DNA of 37,263 nt from positions 1 to 37,263 of the forward strand of contig URCT01000009.1 in NCBI GenBank assembly GCA_900546385.1, written 5' to 3'. Source of the DNA: an uncultured Eubacteriales bacterium (GTDB lineage: Bacteria > Bacillota > Clostridia > Oscillospirales > CAG-382). How positions within the stretch are numbered: the first letter of the stretch is position 1; every line of letters begins with the position of its first letter. The notes beneath the pieces were generated by a model that searched no databases, was not told the origin of the DNA, and worked only from the letters and a program-made list of their open reading frames with translations. The position numbers were made by a program, and so were the translations under genes. This document shows positions 1-8,257 of this stretch, one piece after another.

Positions 1-55
1 GTTTTTTCCTTTACCGCCACAGCGTTTTGCGCGAATTTGCTGTCGGGCTTCCCGA
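1..55. repeat. 55-bp direct repeat, copy 1
   Basis: This copy is identical to 130-184, and the two starts are 129 bp apart. It may begin before the window edge. It contains a short GC-rich inverted repeat (TCGGG and CCCGA with a 3-base loop) and the arms ACAGC and GCTGT, so the RNA could fold on either strand. No coding function is visible. It may be an intergenic repeat family or part of the gdhA 3' end structure. Confidence 0.85.
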
Positions 56-129
56 AAAAAAGCTTATTTCCGTTTTGCTCTGAGCCGCAAGTCCCATCGG
101 ACGCGCGGCAGAGTTACAGCGCGTGCTGT

Positions 130-184
130 GTTTTTTCCTTTACCGCCACAGCGTTTTGCGCGAATTTGCTGTCGGGCTTCCCGA
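130..184. repeat. 55-bp direct repeat, copy 2, next to the gdhA stop codon
   Basis: This is an exact second copy of 1-55 that ends one base before the gdhA stop triplet at 186-188. At 171-185 the hairpin is perfect (GTCGGG, loop CTT, CCCGAC). It has no clear U-tract on the gdhA strand, so it is not a textbook terminator, although it may protect or end the gdhA transcript. The 74-bp spacer between copies shows no gene. Confidence 0.85.
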
Positions 185-185
185 C

Positions 186-1532
186 TTAGACTACACCGTG
201 AGCGAGCATGGCGTTGGCAACCTTTAAGAAACCGGCAATGTTCGCACCGGCAACCAGATTGTCTTTCATGCCATATTCTTCAGCCGCCTTGGCCGCATTG
301 TGGTAAATGCCAACCATGATGTTCTTAAGCTTTGCATCCACTTCTTCAAACGTCCACGAATAGCGCATGGAGTTCTGGCTCATTTCAAGCGCACTGGTCG
401 CAACACCGCCGGCATTGGCTGCCTTGGCCGGGCCAAACAGAACGCCGTTCTTCTGGAACACTTCAATAGCCTCCGGCGTGGACGGCATATTCGCACCTTC
501 CGCAACCGCCTTGACACCGTTTGCTACAAGTGCCTTGGCACTCTCTTCGTTAATCTCGTTCTGCGTTGCACACGGAAGCGCAATGTCGCACTTGATGGTC
601 CAAATGCCGCTGCAGCCTTCATGATACTCGGCTTCCGGATGGTAGTTCAAGTATTCCTTGATTCTCTTGCGTTCGACTTCCTTGATCTGCTTGATGGCAG
701 CAAGGTCAACACCGTTCTTATCGTAAATATAACCGTTGGAATCGGACATAGCCACAACCTTCGCACCGAGTGCGGTCGCCTTTTGGTTGGCATAGATTGC
801 CACGTTGCCCGAACCGGAGATAACGACGGTCTTGCCCTTGAAGGAATCGCCCTTGTCGTTCAACATCTCTTCGGTGAAGTAGCAGAGGCCGTAACCGGTC
901 GCTTCGGTACGTGCAAGGCTGCCGCCGTAGGGAATGCCCTTGCCGGTGAGAACGCCGGTGAATTCGTTGCGCAGTCTCTTATACTGGCCGAACATATAGC
1001 CGATTTCACGTCCGCCGACACCGATGTCACCGGCCGGAACGTCGGTATCCGCACCAATGTGCTTGGAAAGCTCGGTCATGAAGCTCTGGCAGAAGCGCAT
1101 AACTTCCATATCGCTCTTGCCCTTCGGGTCGAAATCGCTTCCGCCCTTGCCGCCGCCGATCGGAAGACCGGTCAGCGAGTTCTTGAAGATCTGCTCAAAG
1201 CCCAAGAACTTGATGATGCCCTCGTATACCGACGGATGGAAGCGGAGTCCTCCCTTGTACGGGCCAATGGCACTGTTAAACTGAATACGGAAACCGCGGT
1301 TGACATGGACTTCACCCTTGTCGTCTACCCACGGCACACGGAACTTGATGATGCGTTCCGGCTCGACTAGGCTTTCGAGTACGCCCATTTTGACGTATTC
1401 CGGATGCTTTTCGATGACCGGCTCAAGGCTTTCAAGCACTTCTTTTACGGCCTGATGAAATTCCGGTTCACCGGCATTGCGCGCCACGACGCGATCCATA
1501 AGGTCTTTTAAGTACGGATTCTTAAAATTCAT
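186..1532 (-). CDS. gdhA: NADP-type glutamate dehydrogenase
   Basis: This 448-residue enzyme makes glutamate from 2-oxoglutarate and ammonium (reversible), the main ammonium-assimilation route in many anaerobes; it is cytosolic and hexameric in the family. The segment GGLRFHPSV, the catalytic-lysine stretch PIGGGKGGSDFDP and the Rossmann motif SGSGNVA are all visible, and the length is normal for the short hexameric class. The frame is open 38 codons further upstream, but the start at 1532 is preferred because GGAGG lies 8 bases before it and the protein then begins MNFKNPYLKDL like its relatives. It has its own promoter and is not part of the rbfA operon, which ends at a terminator upstream. 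NADP preference is inferred from family resemblance. Confidence 0.96.
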   Translation of the reverse strand: MNFKNPYLKDLMDRVVARNAGEPEFHQAVKEVLESLEPVIEKHPEYVKMGVLESLVEPERIIKFRVPWVDDKGEVHVNRGFRIQFNSAIGPYKGGLRFHPSVYEGIIKFLGFEQIFKNSLTGLPIGGGKGGSDFDPKGKSDMEVMRFCQSFMTELSKHIGADTDVPAGDIGVGGREIGYMFGQYKRLRNEFTGVLTGKGIPYGGSLARTEATGYGLCYFTEEMLNDKGDSFKGKTVVISGSGNVAIYANQKATALGAKVVAMSDSNGYIYDKNGVDLAAIKQIKEVERKRIKEYLNYHPEAEYHEGCSGIWTIKCDIALPCATQNEINEESAKALVANGVKAVAEGANMPSTPEAIEVFQKNGVLFGPAKAANAGGVATSALEMSQNSMRYSWTFEEVDAKLKNIMVGIYHNAAKAAEEYGMKDNLVAGANIAGFLKVANAMLAHGVV

Positions 1533-1616
1533 TGTTTTGACCTCCAAAATGTATTGCAACAATCTTCCGTAAATGTTCGAAAAACCATGCTTACAGTAAG
1601 ATTCCTGTTTGAGGAA

Positions 1617-1646
1617 ATTATAGCACACTGCAAGGGCATCTGTCAA
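1617..1646 (-). promoter_or_regulatory. Sigma-A promoter of gdhA
   Basis: Read on the minus strand it is TTGACA, an 18-base spacer, then TATAAT, with TGC directly before the -10 box (extended -10). It leaves a leader of about 80 bases before the gdhA start codon. Both hexamers match consensus exactly. Confidence 0.85.
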
Positions 1647-1783
1647 GAAAATTTAGAATATTTTTTTGTAAAACTTGCATATTTTTACAAAAAAGAAGAA
1701 AAACGACCGTATTTTACATGAATTTTGAATTCGGCACACCAAAAATATTCATTTGCATGGATTTCATAGGGTGCCAAACGCAT

Positions 1784-1813
1784 AAAAAACCGGATGCCTT
1801 TTGAGACATCCGG
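1784..1813 (-). terminator. Intrinsic terminator of the rimP-rbfA operon
   Basis: On the minus strand a 7-bp stem (CCGGATG and CATCCGG) with a 10-base loop is followed directly by six U residues. It begins about 9 bases after the rbfA stop codon and separates the operon from the gdhA promoter. Confidence 0.88.
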
Positions 1814-1822
1814 CTTTTGCGT

Positions 1823-2215
1823 TTACACGTTTTCCGTATCGGTTTCTTCGGCCGGTGCTTCCGGCTTTTCGGCTTCGATTTCCTTTAACAGCTCCGAAAT
1901 GCGCGCGCCATGCTCCGCGCCGGTATCCTTCACGAACGTAAGCTCGGGCGTGTTGCGTAAGGACAAGCGGTTCGCTAACTCTCTGCGGATATACCCGATG
2001 GCGGAATATAAGCCCGTTTTGACGTCTTTATCGTTGCCGCCGAGATTGCTGTAATACACCTTGCAGAATTTCAGGTCCGGCGTGGTTTCGGTTTTGGTCA
2101 CGCTGACAAAGCCGCTTGACACACGCGGGTCTTTGACGTTACGCAAGATGCTTGTCAGCTCTCTTGCAATATCCTCATTGACGCGGTTAATATGATAATG
2201 CGGTCTTTTTTGCAT
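1823..2215 (-). CDS. rbfA: Ribosome-binding factor A
   Basis: RbfA (130 residues) binds the immature 30S subunit and assists 16S rRNA 5'-end maturation, notably in the cold. The KH-like fold is recognisable from the opening RVNEDIARELTSILRNVKDPR and from the central VYYSNLGG segment; the acidic tail after about residue 108 is poorly conserved. It is the last gene of the rimP-nusA-rnpM-ylxQ-infB-rbfA order. The start is supported by AAAGGA placed 8 bases upstream, inside the loop of a small hairpin. A 124-base gap with stem-loops separates it from infB. Confidence 0.95.
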   Translation of the reverse strand: MQKRPHYHINRVNEDIARELTSILRNVKDPRVSSGFVSVTKTETTPDLKFCKVYYSNLGGNDKDVKTGLYSAIGYIRRELANRLSLRNTPELTFVKDTGAEHGARISELLKEIEAEKPEAPAEETDTENV

Positions 2216-2217
2216 AG

Positions 2218-2233
2218 ACAGAATCCTTTCTGT
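2218..2233 (-). promoter_or_regulatory. rbfA ribosome binding site inside a hairpin loop
   Basis: The minus strand reads ACAGAA, AGGA, TTCTGT: a perfect 6-bp stem whose 4-base loop is the core of the Shine-Dalgarno sequence of rbfA. The start codon follows two bases later. The fold could affect access to the site in a temperature-dependent way, but that is an inference from the base pairing alone. Confidence 0.5.
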
Positions 2234-2272
2234 GAGCGGAGGTTTTCATAAAAACACCCATATAGGCCGCGC

Positions 2273-2301
2273 GGCAGAAAGTTTTGCAAAAAACCTCTGC
2301 C
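2273..2301 (-). other. Stem-loop between infB and rbfA
   Basis: Within the 124-base infB-rbfA gap, GGCAGA pairs with TCTGCC, with an inner GUUUU/AAAAC pairing and an UUGC loop. A further small stem (AAGCGG and CCGCTT) lies closer to infB. Neither has a terminal U-tract, so they look like processing or stability elements rather than terminators. Confidence 0.4.
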
Positions 2302-2339
2302 GACCGACCGTTTCAACCAAAGCGGTTTTCCCGCTTCTC

Positions 2340-5300
2340 TTATAATTCTCTCTTGACTTCTTCCATAATATACGCTTCGAGAATATCTTCTTCCTTGATG
2401 TCGTTAAAGCGTTCAAGCGCGATACCGCACTCATAGCCCTGTGCTACTTCTTTGGCGTCGTCCTTAAAGCGTTTGAGGGAGCTGATTTTATCCTCGAAAA
2501 TCACGATACCGTCACGCACAACACGGATCTGCGAATTGCGCGTGATCTTGCCGTCCTGGACATAGGAACCGGCGACAAAGCCGATGCCCGGCACGTGAAT
2601 GGTCTTTCTGACCTGTGCATGGCCGAGAACGACCTCTTTATACTCGGGTGCAAGCATACCGTTGATAGCGGCGGTGATTTCTTCGATGCACTCGTAAATG
2701 ACGCGGTAGGTGCGGATATCGACATTCTGACGTTCGGCCGAATCGAGTGCGCCCTTATCGGGACGGACGTTGAAGCCGACGATGATGGCGTTGGAGGCGG
2801 AGGCGAGCATAACGTCGCTTTCGGTGATACCGCCGACAGCCGAATGGATGACCTTGACCTTGACTTCTTCGTTAGACAGCTTTTCGAGCGAAGCTTTGAC
2901 GGCTTCGGCAGAGCCTTGGACATCCGCCTTGACGATGATGGCAAGCTCTTTGACGCCTTCGCTCAACTGATCGAACAGCGTATCGAGCGAAACCTTGGCA
3001 TTGGCCTTGAATTCCTCTTCCTTAGCCTCGTTTTTGCGCTTATCGACGAGTTCCTTCGCCATGCGTTCATTAGCCACGACGCGGAATTCTTCACCGGCAT
3101 CGGCGGCTTCGGAAAGACCCGTGATTTCCACCGGCGTGGAAGGTCCGGCTTCCTTGACGGTTTTACCGGTGTAATCGCACATGGCGCGCACACGGCCGAT
3201 GGCAGTTCCGGCAATGACCATATCGCCGCGGTGTAATGTGCCGGCTTGGACAAGGACGGTAGCGACCGGGCCGCGTCCCTTATCGAGCTTGGCTTCGATC
3301 ACGACGCCCTTGGCGGCGCATTTATAGTTGGCTTTGAGATCCTTCATGTCGGCCACGAGAAGCACCATTTCGAGAAGCTCCTCGATGCCCTGATGTTTGA
3401 GTGCGGAAACCGGTACGCAGATGGTATCGCCGCCCCATTCTTCGGGAATCAGGTCGTAGTTGGTAAGGTTCTGTTTGACGGCTTCGATATTGGCACCGGG
3501 TTTATCGATCTTATTGATGGCAACGATGATGGAAACACCGGCAGCCTTGGCGTGGTTAATGGCTTCGACTGTCTGCGGCATGATACCGTCGTCGGCCGCC
3601 ACCACGAGAATTGCGATATCAGTGGCCATGGCACCTCTGGCACGCATGGCGGTGAAGGCTTCGTGGCCAGGCGTATCTAAGAACGTGATATCGCGGTCGT
3701 TGATGCGCACTTTATACGCACCGATGTGCTGGGTGATACCACCGGCTTCTCCGGCGGTGACGTTGGTATGCTTAATGGCATCGAGCAGCGAAGTCTTGCC
3801 GTGGTCAACGTGACCCATGACCACAACAACCGGGCTTCTGGGCTCAAGGTTTTCCTCGGATTTGGCTTCTTCTTCGGCAAACAGCTTTTCTTCGATGGAC
3901 ACCACAACTTCGTGTTCGGCGGCTATGCCGAGTTCATCGGCAAGCAGGTACGCCGTATCGAAATCGACCACTTTGTTGGCACCGACCTGATCCATGCCGA
4001 GTCCCATGCCGAGAAGCTTTTTGATGACTTCGCCGGTGGTGATTTTTAATTTTGCGGCAAGGTCGCTGATCATGATGGTATCCGGCAGCGTGATCGGGCC
4101 GGTAAACTTTTTGACCGGTTCGGCAGGCGTTGTCGGTGCGCCGCGGCGTTTGCCCTTTTTGCCTTTGCCGTTCGGTGCGGCATATGTCACATCGCGTGCG
4201 GCCGCTTCGTTGCGGGCAATGCGTCCGCCGACGCCCTTTTGGATGCCGCCGGCGTTCTTCTTTTTCGCCGGCTTGGCACTCTTTTCGCCATCCACCATTT
4301 CGGCAAGGTTATCGAGCTTTTCATCGTATTTGGAGAGGTCGACCTCGCTGGTGCGGATATCGACCACGCGTACAACACCGTCGCTGTCAGCGGCAGGTGC
4401 GACGCCTTCCTTGCGTTCACCGGCATAGCGGCTCTTGATACGGCCGTCTTTGTCGAACACCGGCTTTAAGGAGGGCTGGCGGACGGATTGGGAATCCTCA
4501 TCGCGGTCGCGCATTCCCTGTCCGGGTGCCGGTTTGGAGAAACGCGGTTTGGAGGGCTTTTGCTGGGTGGCGGTCGGTTCGCTGACAAAGCCATCCTTGG
4601 TGAACTTGACGTTGGTATACTTATCAAAGCGCTCGTTTTTATCGTAGCGCGGATACTGCTCCATCTTTTCGGGACGGATGCCTTCCTGCTTCAAGAGCTG
4701 TGCGCCCTCGCGCTGGATTTTATTGATCTGCCGTTCGATCTGACGGTCGGTCATCTGACCGCCGGCATTCTGATTCTGACCGTAGGGACGCGCGCCGTTC
4801 TGACCGGGCGTATAGGGCTTTCTCTGCGGATCATACGGGCGTTTTTCGAACGAACGGTTCTGACCGTTTGCGCCGGTTTGGCCGTTCGGACCGGTTCGGC
4901 GGTCGCCGAAGCGATCGGGACGGTTATAGCCGTTTTGGCCGTTTTGTCCGTTCTGTGTATAGCCGTTCGGGCGGTCGTTGCGGCGGAAGCCGTTGTCGCG
5001 GTTGTCACGGTTGTCACGACCGGTCGGACGGTTTTCCTGCGGACGGGCATCCCGCGTATCGCGGTGCTCGGTATGCAGCGTGTTCGCGCGTTCAGCCGGT
5101 TTTGCGGCAGTCGGCTCGACAGCCGGTTTGGCTTCCGGTTTCGCTGCGGCCGGAGCTTCCGGCTTGGTTTCCGGCTTTGCTTCGGCTTTGGGTGCAGCCT
5201 TTTCCTCGGGCTTTGCCTCGGATTTTGCTTCGGGCTTGCTTTCCGGCTTTGCTTCCGGTGCTTTTGCAGCCTCGGTTTTTTCGGGCTTTTCGGGCTTTCC

Positions 5301-5567
5301 GGGCGTTTCTGCTTTTGCGGCACTCTCTGCCGGAGCGGCTTCGGTCTTCGGCATCGGCTTAGGCGTTGCAAGATACGACGCGATATCCGAGACCTCGCTT
5401 TTGGCGATATAGTGGTTAAGCACCAAATTGATTTCCGTGTTTTCCATCACGGAGGAGGAGCTTTTTCCGTCAAAGCCCTTATCTTTGAGAAGCTCTACGA
5501 TCTCTTTGGTCTTTTTATCGAGATCCTTCGCCATGTTGTTTACTTTATACTTCTGTACTGCTGCCAT
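2340..5567 (-). CDS. infB: Translation initiation factor IF-2
   Basis: IF-2 is the GTPase that brings initiator tRNA to the 30S subunit and promotes subunit joining. The 1075-residue protein has an N-terminal IF2N-like helical segment, a long low-complexity linker (about residues 75-290: first rich in Lys, Ala, Glu and Pro, then in Asn, Gly, Arg and Gln), a second IF2N domain near 490-540, and the G domain from about 580 with GHVDHGKT, DTPGHEAF and NKID. The C-terminal beta-barrel domains follow. It starts one base after the ylxQ stop (TGA-T-ATG), which suggests coupled translation; GGAGG lies 12 bases before this ATG. A second Met at codon 12 has no good ribosome site. Confidence 0.97.
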   Translation of the reverse strand: MAAVQKYKVNNMAKDLDKKTKEIVELLKDKGFDGKSSSSVMENTEINLVLNHYIAKSEVSDIASYLATPKPMPKTEAAPAESAAKAETPGKPEKPEKTEAAKAPEAKPESKPEAKSEAKPEEKAAPKAEAKPETKPEAPAAAKPEAKPAVEPTAAKPAERANTLHTEHRDTRDARPQENRPTGRDNRDNRDNGFRRNDRPNGYTQNGQNGQNGYNRPDRFGDRRTGPNGQTGANGQNRSFEKRPYDPQRKPYTPGQNGARPYGQNQNAGGQMTDRQIERQINKIQREGAQLLKQEGIRPEKMEQYPRYDKNERFDKYTNVKFTKDGFVSEPTATQQKPSKPRFSKPAPGQGMRDRDEDSQSVRQPSLKPVFDKDGRIKSRYAGERKEGVAPAADSDGVVRVVDIRTSEVDLSKYDEKLDNLAEMVDGEKSAKPAKKKNAGGIQKGVGGRIARNEAAARDVTYAAPNGKGKKGKRRGAPTTPAEPVKKFTGPITLPDTIMISDLAAKLKITTGEVIKKLLGMGLGMDQVGANKVVDFDTAYLLADELGIAAEHEVVVSIEEKLFAEEEAKSEENLEPRSPVVVVMGHVDHGKTSLLDAIKHTNVTAGEAGGITQHIGAYKVRINDRDITFLDTPGHEAFTAMRARGAMATDIAILVVAADDGIMPQTVEAINHAKAAGVSIIVAINKIDKPGANIEAVKQNLTNYDLIPEEWGGDTICVPVSALKHQGIEELLEMVLLVADMKDLKANYKCAAKGVVIEAKLDKGRGPVATVLVQAGTLHRGDMVIAGTAIGRVRAMCDYTGKTVKEAGPSTPVEITGLSEAADAGEEFRVVANERMAKELVDKRKNEAKEEEFKANAKVSLDTLFDQLSEGVKELAIIVKADVQGSAEAVKASLEKLSNEEVKVKVIHSAVGGITESDVMLASASNAIIVGFNVRPDKGALDSAERQNVDIRTYRVIYECIEEITAAINGMLAPEYKEVVLGHAQVRKTIHVPGIGFVAGSYVQDGKITRNSQIRVVRDGIVIFEDKISSLKRFKDDAKEVAQGYECGIALERFNDIKEEDILEAYIMEEVKREL

Positions 5568-5568
5568 A

Positions 5569-5934
5569 TCAACAGGTCACCTCCGTGTTGGTTGTGTGTA
5601 TTTCTATACCGGTGTTTTCGACGATTTTTCCGAAGTTCTTATCGGTAAGCAGAACCGCGGCCGTATCGGATTTTTTTCCGGCCGTATGAGCAAGCGCCGC
5701 TTTGGGAAAGCCGCCAAGGACATACGGGATACGGTGGAATTCGGCTGTTCCGACGAGCCGTTTTCGAGTGTTGTCCGAAATATCGTTCGCGACGATGAGA
5801 AGCTCACCCTTATCGGCACGCATTTTTTCGACGCACAGGGTCGTTCCGACCACGCACGCACGAGCACGCACGGCAAGGCCGACGGCACCTAAAATGCGGG
5901 CGGAAACGTCTGCATCTGTTTGTGTTCCTGTCAC
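5569..5934 (-). CDS. ylxQ: L7Ae-family ribosomal-type RNA-binding protein YlxQ
   Basis: This 121-residue protein belongs to the L7Ae/L30e/YlxQ family, which binds kink-turn-like RNA; its precise cellular task is not settled. The core is recognisable in the segment ending GELLIVANDISDNTRKRL and in the following IPYVLGGF...ALAHTAGKK. The start codon is GTG, overlapping the rnpM stop as GTGA, so translation is probably coupled. The next gene, infB, begins one base after its stop. Location between rnpM and infB is the standard Firmicutes arrangement and supports the call. Confidence 0.9.
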   Translation of the reverse strand: MTGTQTDADVSARILGAVGLAVRARACVVGTTLCVEKMRADKGELLIVANDISDNTRKRLVGTAEFHRIPYVLGGFPKAALAHTAGKKSDTAAVLLTDKNFGKIVENTGIEIHTTNTEVTC

Positions 5935-6239
5935 GATTCCACCTCCGTCGGATCTCCGCTTTCGACAAGCTCCTTCAAGCTTTGTTCGAGAGATGCATAC
6001 ACGTCTTCGGGAATGGCGGTTTCAAGGCTTCTTTCAAAGCGTTTCGCTTTTTTGGCCTTTTCCAAGCAACCGAGCTTCGGGCAGATATAAACGCCCCGTC
6101 CGGAAAGCTTGCCCTTCACGTCGATGAGGATTTCGCCTTCCGGCGTGCGGACAACGCGCAAAAGCTCTTTCTTCGGCTTTTTCTCACCGCACCCCATACA
6201 TTTTCGTTCCGGGACTTTCTTTGTTTTTTGTTGTGGCAT
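5931..6239 (-). CDS. rnpM: YlxR-family RNA-binding protein (RNase P modulator RnpM)
   Basis: A 102-residue basic protein of the YlxR (DUF448) family. The Bacillus member binds RNase P RNA and has been named RnpM for that reason; the same role is inferred here. The family signature RKCMGCGEKKPKKELLRVV sits near residues 13-31, followed by GRGVYICPKLGCLEKA; the Cys residues are typical of the fold. The start at 6239 gives the usual MPQQK opening, yet the only strong Shine-Dalgarno sequence (AGGAGG) is 26 bases away, with a perfect hairpin between them. The stop codon overlaps the GTG start of ylxQ. Confidence 0.92.
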   Translation of the reverse strand: MPQQKTKKVPERKCMGCGEKKPKKELLRVVRTPEGEILIDVKGKLSGRGVYICPKLGCLEKAKKAKRFERSLETAIPEDVYASLEQSLKELVESGDPTEVES

Positions 6240-6247
6240 GAACGAAC

Positions 6248-6271
6248 GGCGGAAAATCCGCCAAACCTCCT
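6248..6271 (-). promoter_or_regulatory. Remote Shine-Dalgarno sequence plus hairpin before rnpM
   Basis: On the minus strand AGGAGG (6266-6271) is followed by TTT, a perfect 6-bp hairpin (GGCGGA, loop TTT, TCCGCC; 6248-6262), then eight bases and the ATG. Linear spacing is too long for initiation; with the hairpin folded the effective spacing is about 11 bases. No ATG, GTG or TTG lies in frame between; an in-frame ATT exists but homologues favour the ATG. Confidence 0.6.
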
Positions 6272-6318
6272 GTAAAAATACACGTTATCCTTGTGGTCAA
6301 GCCGACACGCGGCCGCCT

Positions 6319-7665
6319 TTATTCGGCATCGGTCGTTTCAGCTTCTTCGGTCTTTTCAGCGTCTGCACCCTCATCGGTCTCCATAGCGGATTTGAGTGCC
6401 TGGGCAAGATTTTCGCCGAACGAGCCGGAGGCCTTGGTTCTGCCTTCGATGATGTCGTTGAAAGCAGCGGCACGGGCAGCCGTAACGCTCTTGATATCGA
6501 TTTTGTTGTAGCCGGTGAGGCGTGCGGCAAGACGGGCATTCTGGCCTTCCTTGCCGATGGCAAGCGAAAGCTGGTCGTCTTCGACAAGCACGCTGCAGGA
6601 GCGGTCGCCGGTTTCGGTCACCGAAACGACGGTTGCCGGTGCAAGAGCGGCGCGGATAAATTCTTCGGGAACATCGCTGTACTTGATGATATCGATTTTT
6701 TCGCCGCCGAGCTCATGCGTGATGCTGTTTTTGCGGATGCCCTTAGCACCGATGCACGCGCCGATCGGATCGACGTTCGGGTCACGCGAATACACGGCAA
6801 TTTTGGTACGGGAACCGGCTTCGCGCGCAATCGACTTGATGATGACGGTACCGTCTTGAATTTCCGGCACTTCGAGTTCGAAAAGGCGTTTAACAAGACC
6901 CGGATGCTTTCTGGAAAGCACGATGGTCGGACCTTTGGTCTCGCGCTTGACGATGGTGACATAAACCTTGATTTTCTGTCCCTCGATGTAATGCTCGCCC
7001 GGGATCTGTTCGTTTTTGAAGAGCGTCACTTCGTTTTTGCCGAGTTCGAGAACCGCATTGCCGGTCACCGGGTCGATACGGGAAACGATGGCGGTAACGA
7101 TTTCCTCTTTCTTGTTCTCATACTCGCGCACCATGCGGTCGCGTTCAGCCTCGCGGATACCCTGGATAATAACCTGCTTTGCGGTCTGTGCCGAAATGCG
7201 GCCGAAGTTCTTCGGCTTGATCTCGATTTCGACGATATCGCCGATGTTATAGGTCTTTTTGATTTTGCGCGCTTCTTCGAGCGTGATTTCGGTCTTATCG
7301 TTAAAGCGATGCTTGCGGCGGATAATGGCAGGCTTTGCGCCGCTGTCATCGTCGTCAAACACATCGCCGTAGGGCGTGGTATCGTCGATTTCGATCAAAC
7401 GGTCGGTGCGTTCGTCGAAATCGTCGAAGTTATATTCGGCCGTTAACGGGATGTCCTCCTCCAAATCCGGATCGACCACCGTTAACTGCTTGAACACGCG
7501 CACATTCTGCTTGACCGGGTCAAGCTCGATGCGCACGTTGGAATAGCCGTTATCTCTCTTAAAGCCACTGAGCAAGGCCGCTTCGACCTTTTCGAGCATA
7601 TATTCCTTCGGGATTCCCTTTTCTTTTTCCAGCAGATCCAACGCTTTGAAAAATTCTGCGTTCAT
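6319..7665 (-). CDS. nusA: Transcription termination/antitermination factor NusA
   Basis: NusA (448 residues) binds RNA polymerase and nascent RNA and modulates pausing, intrinsic termination and antitermination. Order of domains: N-terminal polymerase-binding domain (about 1-130), S1 domain (about 135-200), and two KH domains with the GXXG-type loops GAKG and GKEG. A short acidic tail (after about residue 420) replaces the extra C-terminal repeats of enterobacterial NusA, as in other Firmicutes. The start is supported by GGAGG 11 bases upstream. A 79-base gap with the remote rnpM ribosome site follows. Confidence 0.96.
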   Translation of the reverse strand: MNAEFFKALDLLEKEKGIPKEYMLEKVEAALLSGFKRDNGYSNVRIELDPVKQNVRVFKQLTVVDPDLEEDIPLTAEYNFDDFDERTDRLIEIDDTTPYGDVFDDDDSGAKPAIIRRKHRFNDKTEITLEEARKIKKTYNIGDIVEIEIKPKNFGRISAQTAKQVIIQGIREAERDRMVREYENKKEEIVTAIVSRIDPVTGNAVLELGKNEVTLFKNEQIPGEHYIEGQKIKVYVTIVKRETKGPTIVLSRKHPGLVKRLFELEVPEIQDGTVIIKSIAREAGSRTKIAVYSRDPNVDPIGACIGAKGIRKNSITHELGGEKIDIIKYSDVPEEFIRAALAPATVVSVTETGDRSCSVLVEDDQLSLAIGKEGQNARLAARLTGYNKIDIKSVTAARAAAFNDIIEGRTKASGSFGENLAQALKSAMETDEGADAEKTEEAETTDAE

Positions 7666-7712
7666 TGCCCTTCATTCCTCCAAATATCGTTCGTCATTTT
7701 TGTTATCCGTGC

Positions 7713-8189
7713 TTAAAAATCGCACACCGTGCGAATGCTCGCGGCATCTTTCCGTGCGAGCGTGATATTGTTTTCGCCGTTTGCAAGCGTGATTTCATCG
7801 GTTTCCTCGTTGAAATCCGCAAGCGTCCCGTGCAGCGTTTTGGTGCCGTCAAGTGCTTTGAAAAGCTTTACGGTCACTTCGGTGCCGAGAAACGCGCGGA
7901 TGTGTGCCGGTGTTTTGAGTTTCCGCTCCAAGCCGGGCGATGAAATTTCCAAGTAATAGCTTCCCTCGATCGGGTCGGCCGCGTCGATGATCGGCTCGAC
8001 CGCGTCATTGACCATTTCGCAATCGATGAGCGACACGCCTTCGGGACGGTCAATGTAGATCACCAAATTGTGATCCGGGCCTTCTTTGACGAATTCCACA
8101 TCCCAAAGCGACACGCCGCATTCTTCGACGGCATCCTTTACAAGCTCCGCCACACGCACGGCGATTCCGCTTTTCTTTTTTTCAGCCAT
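7713..8189 (-). CDS. rimP: Ribosome maturation factor RimP
   Basis: RimP (158 residues) assists late 30S subunit assembly. The family shows in the segment WDVEFVKEGPDHNLVIYIDR and in the signature YYLEISSPGLERKLKTP around residues 83-99; the C-terminal Sm-like domain follows. The start at 8189 (MAEKKKSG) is chosen over a Met 14 codons earlier because AAAGGA lies 6 bases before it and the upstream codons do not look like the family. It is the first gene of the operon that continues with nusA after 47 bases. Confidence 0.94.
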   Translation of the reverse strand: MAEKKKSGIAVRVAELVKDAVEECGVSLWDVEFVKEGPDHNLVIYIDRPEGVSLIDCEMVNDAVEPIIDAADPIEGSYYLEISSPGLERKLKTPAHIRAFLGTEVTVKLFKALDGTKTLHGTLADFNEETDEITLANGENNITLARKDAASIRTVCDF

Positions 8190-8257
8190 AAAGATCCTTT
8201 CACGGCCGACCGTCTTTGCGTTCTTTATCAAAGCAAGCCGGTTCGTCCTTCAACAGG

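Noticed and set aside
300..1370. 356-residue open frame on the plus strand
   Set aside because: It is fully antisense to gdhA, has no ribosome site or family resemblance, and follows from the codon bias of gdhA.
4488..5648. 386-residue open frame on the plus strand
   Set aside because: It is antisense to the low-complexity part of infB; its Phe/Leu/Gly repeats are the mirror of the Lys/Ala/Glu/Pro repeats.
6237..6258. ATT start codon for rnpM closer to the Shine-Dalgarno sequence
   Set aside because: It would add residues absent from the family, and ATT starts are very rare; the ATG gives the usual N-terminus.
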